Of a stretch of DNA of 64,000 nt, positions 42,165 through 52,544 are shown in pieces. Location: the NCBI GenBank assembly GCA_019915135.1, contig JAHLMK010000009.1, forward strand, positions 372,001 through 436,000. Direction: 5' to 3'. The number at the start of each line of letters is the position of its first letter. Within the stretch, counting starts at the first letter, position 1. This DNA comes from Strobilurus pachycystidiatus (taxonomy: Eukaryota; Basidiomycota; Agaricomycetes; Agaricales; Physalacriaceae). Made by a program: the position numbers and the translations under genes. The notes under the pieces are model-generated. The model ran no database searches. It worked only from the letters and a program-made list of their open reading frames with translations, and was not told where the DNA came from.

Positions 42165-43067
42165 CTAATCTACCTTCAAAGGCGTAGTACGGAGGTACGG
42201 CTGTAGGTCAGACCAGTCAGTCAATCATTCCGACACGTCTTGAGAGAAACGACATACGTAGTGCACCGTGTGGTCAGGGAACAGCGTCTTGGCCTCCTCG
42301 GGCTTGACGCTCGCATGAATGATCACATCGTCTCCCTGCTTCCAGTTCACAGGCGTCGCGACGCGGTGCTTGTCCCCGAGCTGGATCGAGTCAATCACGC
42401 GGATGATTTCGTCAAAGTTGCGCCCGGCGACGGCGGGGTAGGAGATGGTGAGGCGGATGACCTTCTTCGGGTCGATGACGAAGACGGTGCGGATCTGTGC
42501 AGGTAATTATGAAGTTGTAGTGTTCAGAGAGAGATGAGAGACGCACAGTGAAAGGCAGTCCCTTGCCATCGACGTTTGTCACGTCTTGGTAGTCCAGCAT
42601 GTCGTAGAGGTACGCGACCTTGCGGTCCTTGTCCGCGATCTATCCCCTCATCAGCTAAACGCGTTCACCAAAAGAAAGCAACCGACATACGATGGGGAAC
42701 TCAACAGTCGTCGGCCCAGAAGTCTTGCCACCGAACTCTTCGATGTCCTTTATCCAAGCGTTGTGCTGATCGAGCCCGTTCGCGCTGAGACCAATGACCT
42801 TGACGTTACGCTTCGCAAAGTCCGGCGCGCGGCGTGCGACTTCGCCGAGCTCTGTCGTGCACACGGGCGTGAAGTCGTCCGGGTGCGAGAAGAGGACGCC
42901 CTATCGCAGCGCGTCAGTCGATGGGAAGAAAAGATAAGACAAAGACATACCCAAGAATCTCCAAGCCAATCGTGGAACTTGATCTTTCCATGGGTCGTCT
43001 CGGCCTCGAAGTCGGGGGCGATGCTGCCCAGCCGGAGGGTGACGTGGTTCGGGTCTTCGGCGGCCAT
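42165..43067 (-). CDS. 1-Cys peroxiredoxin (Prx6 type)
   Basis: Five exons: 43067-42951, 42900-42691, 42639-42547, 42494-42258, 42200-42165. The enzyme reduces hydrogen and organic peroxides. Visible: LRLGSIAPDFEAETTHGKIK at the start, the peroxidatic site HPDDFTPVCTTELGEVA (Cys within PVCTTE), VKVIGLSANGLDQHNAWIKD, PIIADKDRKVAYLYDMLD, then VFVIDPKKVIRLTISYPAVA with the conserved Arg, GRNFDEIIRVIDSIQL, and the C-terminal arm WKQGDDVIIHASVKPEEA ending YLRTTPLKVD. No second VCP-type resolving Cys, hence the 1-Cys class. About 230 residues, all introns 50-58 nt. The C-terminal extension is typical for the family. Confidence 0.95.
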
Positions 43068-43128
43068 TGTATTCGTCGAGATGGAGGTGATGGTAAGAGA
43101 TAAAGGAGCGAAGCGAAGAACGACTTGA

Positions 43129-43136
43129 TTTTATAT
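43129..43136 (-). promoter_or_regulatory. TATA box of the peroxiredoxin gene
   Basis: Reading on the minus strand, GATATAAAATC lies about 65 bp upstream of the ATG at 43067, at a usual distance for a TATA element. Confidence 0.55.
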
Positions 43137-43347
43137 CATCTTTGACACAATCTGATACAAAGATGACGTGCTTCAGGCGTTTAATGGGCGTGATGGGTAT
43201 CTGACTTCCGGATTCCGAGTTCCATTGCCAATGTATTCTTCGTGATTCGATACATTGGCTACTGCGGGGACGCACACAGAAGGTGGGTCCAGCAATTGTG
43301 GCTAAACATCGGAAGTCAGAAACCTAACCCCAAATTAGGGTACTAGA

Positions 43348-43353
<6 letters not shown>

Positions 43354-43389
<36 letters not shown>
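43354..43389. repeat. (TA)18 microsatellite
   Basis: An uninterrupted run of 18 TA units following GATATATG, in the upstream region of the peroxiredoxin gene. Likely polymorphic between strains. Confidence 0.95.
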
Positions 43390-43391
<2 letters not shown>

Positions 43392-43716
43392 CTCAGCAGC
43401 GAATGAATCCGAACAGGAAACTTATCTCGACCTGCCACGGAACAGCGTGAAAAATATTCCCAGCGATCATCGATGGGCGCATGACTGATCCAAGCGTCGA
43501 AAAAGCTCGCGATAACGCATCAAGCTCAAGAAGATGATTAAAGCACCCATGGTAGGGTCGAAAACCCATCGATTCACTAGCGAGAATGACAACATCTCGA
43601 CGCAACAACCTGGACAAACATGCGCAACATAATGGTGCAATGGTTGGAAGATATTAGAATTTATAGAAAGAGAACAGAACACCTTTGAATATTTTCGGCC
43701 CAGGAAATAGAGTATT

Positions 43717-45100
43717 TCAAGCATTCGACCGTGTACACATGGAATCTACTCCCCTAGCGAAGTCCTGCATCTCCTGCCTAAACTGCTTCCCACGTCCAAA
43801 CCACTGCATCTTCCTCATCGTCCCCACATCAGCACAACTCGTCGTATACATCATACGATCCTCCGCCCACCCGTCCAACCGCTCCACCCCAAAGACCGCC
43901 CTATTCGGACACTCCAAAAGTTTGTCCAAATCATCCAAACACACATACGCGTGCATGGCGTGTGGATAGTTTGTCGATCCTTGCATCCGTTCCGCTTCCA
44001 AGATGTTGATGAGCACGATGGCGGCCCGGATTAGCGAGTGAAGTATTGTGCAGATCGCGGTGAAGAAGTACAGGTCCAGGCGGCCCAGGAATGGGTAGAG
44101 GCTGGTTATCGCCCGGAGGCGCGGGTAGGGTTCTCGCAGCGAAGACAGCCACAGACGACGTCGTAACGCCGGAGGTATTCCCGACGTTCAGCGTATGAAT
44201 CTTCGACGTCGGTGTATGTGCCCGTGAGTTCCTCGTTCGCTTGCAGTGCAAAGAGCCGCAGGCAGAACGAGGATGTGTTCCAGTCCGCCGCGGTGTTTGG
44301 ACCACAGCTGAGATACAATGAAGATGAGAAAAAATAAGTTAGGACTTGTGCTCACTCGTGGTTAAGACGAGACTGCGTATCGCAGACGCAACCAAAGCGG
44401 TTGTAGCTGTTATGGGGATCTGGCCGGATGGACGACGGAGAAGATGACATTGACCTGGGACGTGAACGGTGCCAACGATTGGTCATGATGCGCCCATAGA
44501 TTGTTCCACTCCCAGCGTGATGGTCAACGCCATGACCGCTTGCGTCCTCGCCAGCTCCGAGTCCATGATAAGCTCCGTCCTGCGATCATCGCCGCCTGCG
44601 GGAGCTGCCCCATTATCGTCACCGTGAAGGGTTTCGGCATATCGCCTTTGACTATTGAGAGTTCCAGTAGCAGAAATGGACAACGGACGCTCGTCGACGA
44701 CCATGGTGCCAGTCGCGTCGCAATGAGACCCTTGCTTTGGCCGGGGAATGTCAACGAGCTCGTACATCGTTGAAGTGGTTGGGGGAAGCCAGGACTTTGG
44801 CGTATACAGAGGCGGGAAGGAGGCATTCGACCGCACCACCTGTGGTACCGGCGGGAGGAAGTGTAGCGTCAATCAAGACTTGACCGGCATAGTACGACGT
44901 GGGCATAGCGAACAGAATGGAACTGGCGTCGGCTGGCATTCTGAGGAAACGTCAGCGTTCAAAGCAAGGCCAATACAATACCTACCGACGCGCTGGGAGA
45001 GAATACCTAGCCAGGGCAGGATCTGTTTGGGTCGTCGTGGTGGGAGACACCTGCACCGGCGAAGCGCGTTGGTGAGTTGCGCCTTTTTTGCTCGTTTCAT
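43717..45100 (-). pseudogene. Broken SET-domain gene (third copy)
   Basis: The same plan as the SET genes at 21.0 and 25.0 kb can be followed but only by changing frame. Exon 1 starts at 45100 (MKRAKKAQLTNAL) and ends WLGILSQRVG, matching WLGRTFERVG of copy 1, with an intact intron (GTAGGT...TCAG). Then CQPTPVPFC runs into a stop; the next block, VECLLPASVYAKVLASP, is in another frame; MYELVDIP is in a third; an extra C in CCCC moves the SAM-loop QSKGLIAT out of frame; GTMVVDERPLSI returns. The SET C-terminal half shows CGPNTA, LQANEELTGTYTD and CGCLRC, then a shortened helical tail ending FRQEMQDFARG. At least three frameshifts plus stops make function unlikely. Confidence 0.82.
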
Positions 45101-45601
45101 GGCGTGATGGCTGAGGAATGCAAAGTCAATCAATGGTGAGGCAAGTCGAGGATGGAAGCACTAACCATACGTACAGTGGTACACGCCACACTGCGCGTCA
45201 ACGGATGCATATCAAGTGCGCTGTGCGACGAATGATGAGGCAGGCCGACGCGATGGTCAGAGTACAAGCTGTGAAATAATCAAATCCAAATATCCAGTTC
45301 GGCATCTCGGCAATATCTCACTTCGCACTTTTGAACGCTGTTCGTAAATATTTGAGAACAGCCTACACTGGAGAATGAATGCCACGGCAGGGGAAGTGCG
45401 TTGGATGAAGATGTATTGCAAGAGAACATTGAAAGCGGGACGTAAAGCGCACTTGAAAGTACCGACTAAATTATATAGGTATGCGTAGAAGGGGCGCTAA
45501 ATTTGTAAAAGAAAAATACAGTGTGGGGATAAAAAAAATCATGAATGGCTCGTCACTTCGTTTTTGGTGTGCTTCCAATCGTCAACTGCTTCATGATCAA
45601 C
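45101..45601. other. Intergenic, no supported gene
   Basis: Upstream flank of the broken SET gene and 3' flank of the second four-span gene. No gene seen. Confidence 0.5.
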
Positions 45602-46330
45602 TCAAACTCGAGTGGCCGTCTTGTCCCTCGTTGTCCTCTCGCCAGTGTTCATGGCCGCGGAGTGGTGCATCAATCCGAGGATAAGGATAATCGTCAAAAG
45701 CGACCAGCCGATCCAGGAAAGGGCCAGGATGGCGGTCAAGATGCTGCATTGCTTGCCGCCGAAAAGGGACCCGGTGATGCTGGGTCCGCAGTAGTTGTGT
45801 CCAGGAAGGATGCGGTTCTAAGGGGGCTCTCAGTCAAGGACTCACGACCGAATATGATGTAGACTCACGGTGAAGACAACGGCGCCGATGAGCCAGAAGA
45901 GCCAGAGGATGAAGTCGCCAGCCATCTCAGCCGGAGTGACATGACTGTTCGAACGGTTCGCCGAGGTGTTGCGGTCCTTGATCAACTTGAGGGCCCTGGA
46001 TGCGTTGTTAGAAGGCGTTCTGTGTGTTTGGAAAGACGACGTACGCGATGGGGACCCAGATTAGAGTGAGGCAAGATGTAACGAGGAGTTCGACAACGAT
46101 CCGTTCTGCAACAGAAAAATTAGAGAACAGTGGATGGATGGGAAGATGACGACCGACCATAGCTGCCATTGAGAAGACTCCTGGTAGTGTGTACTCGGTA
46201 CGCAGTCAGCCCAAGGAGGGCGGCAGCAGTGAGCCACTGAGCAGAAGGTCAGAGTTCGCTGAGTCGACCGGAAGACATCTCGCACCAAAAGAATATACGT
46301 AGCGACGAGGGGAGTTCTTCCAAAAGCCAT
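45602..46330 (-). CDS. Small four-span membrane protein, MARVEL-like (copy 2)
   Basis: Start at 46330 (MAFGRTPLVATYILL|), followed by WLTAAALLGLTAYRVHTT, then ERIVVELLVTSCLTLIWVP, FILWLFWLIGAVVFT and ILALSWIGWSLLTIILILG. The loop before the last span reads ILPGHNYCGPS and has the same Cys positions as copy 1. It ends TATRV with a TGA at 45602-45604. The first, second and third introns fall at the same codons and phases as in the gene at 33544; they are 45-55 nt. About 165 residues. Function unknown, with the same caveat on the MARVEL assignment as for copy 1. Confidence 0.83.
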
Positions 46331-47142
46331 TTCTGAGGGTGTGCGGAGGGAATGGGTCTGAGGAGTGCGAGTTGAAAGGGAATGGGAATGAGAAGATGGC
46401 TACACTGCTGAGAATCGCACCTTTAAGAAAGTTAGAGCCGCGCATCGGTTGCGTCACAGATGATCAGAACGCAATTTTCACAGCACCCAGGATGACGGCC
46501 ATTCAAATAGAAGGGAATCTAGCGGGCCACGACTCGGCCACGCACCTTCTATGAGCCCATCATGGACGAGGGCATGACGGCGCGAGAACGCGCATTGGTT
46601 GCGTCACCGCTGAAGTCAACACCTACGACTATGTCTGCGATGGTGCGAGCCTCCCTGTAACAATAGAACCAACTGGAACATTCGTCCGAGACAGATTTAG
46701 GCTACATACCGACCTAAAGGGCTGTCATGAGGGCTGGGCGAAATCTCACAGCACCGCAATGTAAAGAAAGAGTTGGAGTGCGACCGCCTTGGCAATCAAT
46801 AAACGCTCCCAGCCTAGTCTGTTGGCTGGGTGACTTTGCACCATAGGCACATGACGGGTGGTGGTAGACCCGAGAAGAAGAAGGAAAAGAGTGATCGGTA
46901 GACTCGGCACATGCCGAACGCCACAGTTTCTTTATGATCCAGTCCCACATCGGACAGCGTTACTGCCCCGCTCACCGATCCCTCATTTTCGCGGTCTTGC
47001 CCGTTGACAGGATGTTGAGACAAAAGGCTTGTGTGTGTTTGATAGACGCGGAACATGCGGAACGACACATTTAACGCGTCCCGACTCCCCCGTCCAAAAT
47101 GTTCTCTGCCTGAGCACTGTAACATGTTGAAGCAAAAGGATT
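46331..47142. other. Intergenic, no supported gene
   Basis: About 810 bp between the four-span gene and the tRNA. Short minus-strand frames only, none with motifs. Confidence 0.45.
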
Positions 47143-47231
47143 GCCGACTGCCCGGATTGAACGAACGACCTTCTCATGGCGGAGGATCACTCCCGTACAA
47201 GTGAGACGCGCTACCACTACGCCAAGCCGGC
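47143..47231 (-). tRNA. tRNA-Thr (anticodon TGT) with 18-nt intron
   Basis: Read on the minus strand, an 89-nt cloverleaf forms. The acceptor stem GCCGGCT/AGTCGGC has 7 bp with one G-U; the D-arm includes the A-box TGGCGTAGTGG; the anticodon stem TCTCA/TGAGA is perfect. The loop is C-T-TGT-A, then an 18-nt intron at 47178-47195, then A. Variable loop AGGTC; T-arm GTTCG/CGGGC with loop TTCAATC (B-box GTTCAATCC). The intron begins one base after the anticodon, the standard eukaryotic nuclear position. A TTTT run lies within 10 nt after the 3' end, suiting Pol III termination. CCA is not encoded. Confidence 0.9.
47178..47195 (-). other. tRNA intron
   Basis: An 18-nt insertion CGGGAGTGATCCTCCGCC between positions 37 and 38 of the tRNA. 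It contains GGAG...CTCC, which can pair within the intron, as needed for splicing-endonuclease recognition. Confidence 0.8.
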
Positions 47232-48470
47232 TTGAAGTACATATAGTATCTGCACAATAGGTCCCGCCTGCTTTGGCTCGCGAATCTGAATCATCCATCA
47301 TTGTGCTATATCTCCCCACTGAAAGATCCGGCTTGAGCCCCTGAGAGCAATGAAGTCTTTCACTCCAAGTGTCGTGGCATGGTCATAAAGCCTCCCGACA
47401 GCGCGTGGAACTGGAACGACAAGATTTACATTCATCATTGTCGTACACTTACATCAGTACGCGTTGATGGCCGCGCCAAGGCAGGGGATGACCATCAATG
47501 ATGCGAGAACGAGAACGACCAAAGAAGACTTCAGGCGTCAAGCTCGACCACGAAGTTGTTCGCGATCGTATTGATTGAACATCATCGCCAAAGAAACAGA
47601 CGTGCACTTCGAGATCAGGGTTTGCAACATGAAGGCGGCATTTTGATCACGGAGGACTTTATTATCGACCCCGGCGTCGTTAACAGGTTTGCCCTTCTTC
47701 AAGGCTATCCCGCCACATCCAGCCCCAGACCTGCTTGACATCTGAGAGGGGTCCAAGATGTGTCAGAAGTCAGAAAGTAAATCTTACTTACGCTCAAGGT
47801 CGTGACAAGTCCACAGTAGCTCCTTTGACTGAAGCCACCTAGCTCGCAAAGGGACTCAAACAGCGGGTCACCATCGTTCAGAATCTCACTCGTGCAAACC
47901 CAGGCCGTCGCGTCGAGACACTAAATGGACTTACCAACAGCAATGGTCCGTGAAGGTACTGTGCGACTCGGAATGAGACAGCTTACACGCGTGCAATAAC
48001 TCCAGGGCATGACTGGGCTTACAGTTGTATCACTTCCTTTTACGCGTCGACAACAGGAGCAGTGGTGGTTACTGGAAGACATGTGAGAAAGCTTTGATAA
48101 CAGTGTGCCAGTTACAACTTGAATGCATCGCGTCGCGTACTTTCAGTCTTTTCTATCCCTCGCCTTGGAGCTCGCGTCATTGTCATGTTCGAAGTATTCG
48201 AGACGGCGTGTACAGAGAGCCAGGCAATTCCCATTCGCTGCATGCCTAATTTGCCTCAGGCGACGCGTTTTTGTTGGACAGGTGCTGCGAGCCAGGTGTA
48301 TGCGTGAGCAAGAAATCCAAGAAGCACGGCGGCTGAACGCAGAAGTGAGAATAAGGGAATGCATATTCCCATCGAGATTACAAAGAATCATGTCAATATT
48401 TCAATGAGAACCTGTGTGAGAGTGTCGACCGTCGTGGTGAGAGGCAGCACCAAATGGCACCATTTTGATG
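47232..48470. other. Intergenic with weak exon-like fragments
   Basis: About 1.2 kb without a convincing gene. On the minus strand at 47540-47930 an exon-like piece (FESLCELGGFSQRSYCGLVTTLS) is followed by GTAAGT...CTCAG and a further frame that soon meets stops. This may be a decayed gene; no family was recognised. Confidence 0.35.
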
Positions 48471-49212
48471 CAACTTGAGCGGACTGCCGCCTCGACCGCG
48501 TGATCCGCATCAAGCCGTTGCCCGATTTGGCTTCGGTGCCATCTTGATCATCGTCCACTACAGCAGCAATGCCATCCTGTCAGTCAACTGTCCCTCCTCG
48601 CTTGAAACACGCTCATCTGTATCACCAGTTGCCGAATTGAAAGAGAGAGCAGCCAAGGCGAAGGATGCGGGCGTGTACAAGTATCAGAGCACACGGGACC
48701 GCCACACAAGGTATGTGTGACCTGTCTTGCGTACTTGACGTTTCCACACTTACGTTACTTCACTTCACTTGTCAAGTGTTCCGCTGAAGAACACAAACTG
48801 GGATCCTTACAGTGGTAAACCACCGCCCCCTCCACCGCCTCAGCCACGGAGTAGTGTCGGATCACGCAGCAGTGTCTCTTCTCGACCAGCCAACTTGTCA
48901 TCCCCTCCGCCTCCGCCTCAACGACCGGGCAGCGTAGTCTCACCATCATCGTCAAGCTCTGGGGCTCCGCCCCCGCTTGTGAAACGCGCTACGCGTCCTC
49001 CGATCTCTGCTAGTGGGTCATCGTTGTCAGGACCTCCGTTACCTCAGCGATCTGTGTCGACGCCGCCATCGCACGAACCGGAAATTGACTGGTCGAATCT
49101 CTCACAGGAAGACAAGGAGGTGTTCTTCAGTTGGCTTGACGAGTTCTTCCAGCGATCTTATGGGATTGAAGCACGGGTATGTAGGTCAGCTGGACCGTTG
49201 AACGACATCTAA
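48471..49212 (+). CDS. Proline-rich protein fragment, actin-patch-type
   Basis: Two clear exons joined over a 63-nt intron at 48715 (GTATGT...CAAG): AELKERAAKAKDAGVYKYQ then RDRHTSVPLKNTNWDPYSG. Long Pro runs, repeated Ser-Arg-Ser segments and a conserved-looking end, DWSNLSQEDKEVFFSWLDEF, follow. The style (Pro-rich modules able to bind SH3 domains, then a short helical block) is found in fungal cortical actin proteins such as Bbc1/Aim3, but I cannot assign the family. No good ATG exists in frame; a start at 48471 requires an extra intron. The reading ends soon after the last block, so this may be a truncated gene piece. Confidence 0.45.
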
Positions 49213-49994
49213 CCGTCCGTACAGTGAATGATGGACGCTGTGTGCTACGTTACCTTATGTTACAAGTCATGAATAGGTGCGTCATCCGGCGTTTCTCCTA
49301 GACTTCCCCTGCAAGTCTGATCATACACTCAGAGCTGCTTGTATAGGACTATAATTGTGCAGATTATTCTTGGACGTATCTCAATGCGCCCAAGTATAGA
49401 TCCAGCAACGTAAAGTATGTAGGAACATGCAAACACGCGTTGTTGGACCTGATTGAATGATGTGCTCCGAATCCAGCTCGGATGCTCTCTCCTTATTTTT
49501 CTCGACGCTGTGAGCCTGTGACTTCCATTAGACTCGAAGAGGTGTGCACTGAAGCTCTTCTCTCGTCGTCTGCACCCTGAGGGAGTGCGCCGTTTGCGAG
49601 CCTTGTGCCTTGGAGTGAACAGCGTCATGGCCCCGACGGTTTGAGGGCATGCTGGGAAGACGCCTCTATAATTAACCTTATACAGTAGGCGCACTAAAAT
49701 ATATTCGTGGGTCGTGCTCCCGCCCCCACCTCCCCACACGCGGCTTTCCGTGTTTCTGCGCAAACGGGCGCCGTCGACGGTCTCGTTTCACTGCGGGCAC
49801 TGCGGGAGCGTGCATCGCAAAATGCAATCGTCATCGAAGTCATCGCAAAATGCAAAACAGCATCAAAAATAACATAAGTGCCTCATCAGACGGCATGATC
49901 AAATAAATAACACCGGCATTACGAAGCGCAGGCCATCCCTTGTCCTCTTGGGTCGTCTTGGGTTGATTCCAGGTCGTCACCTGCCTCCACGCTT
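49213..49994. other. Intergenic, no supported gene
   Basis: About 780 bp between the proline-rich fragment and the hydrolase. A small imperfect repeat (CATCGCAAAATGCAA, twice near 49813-49855) is visible. No gene. Confidence 0.45.
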
Positions 49995-50002
49995 TTATAT
50001 AG
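49995..50002 (+). promoter_or_regulatory. TATA box of the hydrolase gene
   Basis: TTATATAG lies about 55 bp upstream of the ATG at 50054. Confidence 0.6.
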
Positions 50003-50053
50003 ACGACGGCCTCGTCCGCGCGCCTCCCATATTTTACTCCCTTCCCCGCTTCT

Positions 50054-51686
50054 ATGATCCTCTCTTTCTTCCTCTCTGTGACGCTGCTGGCGTCCACCCT
50101 GGCGGCGCCTTACGACTCAATACCAATACAATACCGACGTGGCGCCAACAACTCCGATCCCGTAGTCGGCGTCAGCGCAGATGGAGGATGGGAGTCATTG
50201 CCAGACATCCCCGACGCAGCAACATACCCGGACTGGGTGATAGACGAAGACCTGGGTGCAAAACTAGTGCGTCCACTATCCGTTTCATGCTCCGCCTCCT
50301 CTGACGTCGTCGGCCAGCCACTATATCAGACCAGCGGACTAAACAACTCAGCTGTGAAACGAGCCGTCATCATCCTTCCCGGAAAGGTGTGTACGTCGTG
50401 CTCCCCAGGCACAAGAGTTCTGATGCGTTTCCCCGCCTCAGCCTCGTGATTGCTGGTACTGTCCGTCGCGCAGTCTCCCCTCCGTTGGCTGTTACTCACT
50501 TCATATGCAGACTGGAATGTCATGAACAATGCCCTATACGTCGCGGTAGCAAACGAGACGTCGGGAGTCAAGCGCGAAGAGATCTCGATCATGGGTCCCT
50601 GTTTCTTCGACGCGGTAGATCTTGCCGCAGGCGGAGCCAAATCTGAGCAGCTCCTATGGGGCGTAACGACCTGGGTCAGCGGACACTACAACGTCGGACC
50701 TTCCAACATCACCAACTACAGCAGTTTCGATGTCTTGGACGCCCTGGTCAGCCACTACCTGAACCGAAAAACATACCCCAATCTCAACGTCCGTTCCTGT
50801 ACTCGCTGTGCAATTCGACGCCAGACTGACCCTGAATGCCCAGGTGGTGATGATCGCCGGCCATTCGGCGGGAGCCCAGATGGCCCAGCGCTACATCGGC
50901 ATGCGGAAAACGTCCAAGCATGAGGACAGACTGCACTTCTGGGTCGGTAAGTATCGCGGTTTAACGCCCCTCGGGATGCTCGGTCACTGACGTTCTCGTC
51001 TTCCAGCCAACCCCGGTTCCATAATGTGGCTCACAGAAGACCGACCTGTCGCTAACGACTCATGCGCTGGCGTTGACGACTACAAGTACGGTCTTGCCGG
51101 CGACTTTCCTGGGTACGCTTCCAAGACTGCCAAGAAGCTTGGGCGAGACGGACTCGTGTCCCGGTACCGCGCGCGCAACGCGCACTACGCTTGGGGTCTT
51201 GAGGATAATGGACCCGGTGACACTCGGTGCGAGGCCGAGGTATGTAGGAAGTCCTTGTTTCAAAGCCACATTCTAAATGTTTCGTAACAGACCCAAGGCG
51301 CCACGCATCTTGCCCGCGGACAAAACTTCGTTGCCATGCTTGAAGGTATGGACGGCGGCATACCTGCTAATACGACCATCGATTGGGTCCCCAATGCCTC
51401 GCACGACAACGTCGAAATGATGCAAAGCGCAGAGGGTATCGACAAGGTTCGTCCTATGTCCTCGAAAGCATTCGGGGAACTCATGTAAGACCAGATCTTC
51501 GTCTTTGACTACAACAGGACTTCATCGGACGCGGGCACTGATGGAACATCCTCTTCATCATCCTCTTCCTCGGACAATTCTTCCGGTGGCAAGAAACACT
51601 ATTCAGGCGCTCTACCGTCTTTCACTTCTTCATGCCGTTTTCTCGCATCAGGACTACTTCTATCACTCGCAATAACACTTTACTAA
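50054..51686 (+). CDS. Secreted alpha/beta hydrolase, probably GPI-anchored
   Basis: Exons 50054-50390, 50511-50788, 50844-50946, 51007-51239, 51291-about 51457, 51528-51686. A signal peptide (MILSFFLSVTLLASTLAAP) starts the protein. The catalytic serine lies in VVMIAGHSAGAQMAQRY (GHSAG); a likely acid is the Asp in EDNGPGDTRCE; the His is in NASHDNVEMM. Other blocks (FWVANPGS, DYKYGL, YRARNAHYAWG) match an uncharacterised Agaricomycete alpha/beta-hydrolase group. The last exon gives a Ser-rich linker and a hydrophobic end (LASGLLLSLAITLY), a typical GPI-anchor signal, if the donor at 51458 is used. The donor at 51447 (GTTCGT) instead gives a short soluble end. Substrate unknown; probably an ester. 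Confidence 0.8.
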
Positions 51687-52544
51687 TTCTTCATGTTCTC
51701 GGGACTTCATGGACATATTTCTAGTAGCTCACACTCGTTTTATCAATACTGTCGTTATGGGCACTTTCTGAGTTATGAACTTGACTTTTTAAGGTGTTGA
51801 TATTTAAGTGTTACTACCTGCATGTATAGGGTTTTGGATGGATACGCAATAAACGAAGAGCCCAGCCACGAGTTTTTTATGTCACAGTTCGTCGTTCGAG
51901 AAGACCCGGAGAAGACTATCGGAGAATGTTGCCGTGGAGGGCCGTGGCCAAGATTTCTGGAAGCTCGCCGACCTGACCGACTTCTGGGGCGGCCATCATT
52001 GAAAGGCTGGATCACTTGCTGCGGCTAATTATCGGTACGCAAACGCGTCGATACACAACGATTCATACGTGGGGGTTGCTCGCAATTACTCGCACACTCC
52101 AAGTAGGTAGCATAAACTTAAGAGTCTGTGTATATTCTTTGTTACATTTGTGCAGTGGACAGTACATAAAGGCCAGCAGTGGTATGCTATTAATAAGGTA
52201 TTTGAAGCGCAAATCATAAAGTGTGACTGTCAATACAGATTCCCGGCAGCCCTTCCAATCCACGTTATAAGAGACGTAAGTAGTAGATCGGACATCTTGA
52301 CGAGTCGTGTTAGCACCTTACACGACAATGGCAAGGAGATGCTCACCAAGGAGACTTGTTCCTCGTTTCAGCGGCGTCGAGCTCATACTGAGAAAGCGAG
52401 GTGTGAAACGATGGTGCAGGAAAGAACGAGTAAAGAAGCGACAGTGGTGTCCGCAGAAGTCTATTCAGCGAAAGATCCGAGAGTGAACATGCCAGTCGTC
52501 CTACCAAGTGCCGTAGGCAGCTCGGCTAGATGATGGTAGCGAGA
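51687..52544. other. Intergenic, no supported gene
   Basis: About 860 bp between convergent genes. Short frames without motifs. Confidence 0.5.

Noticed and set aside
43354..43389. TA run as replication origin or promoter element
   Set aside because: A plain microsatellite; no associated motif supports a function.
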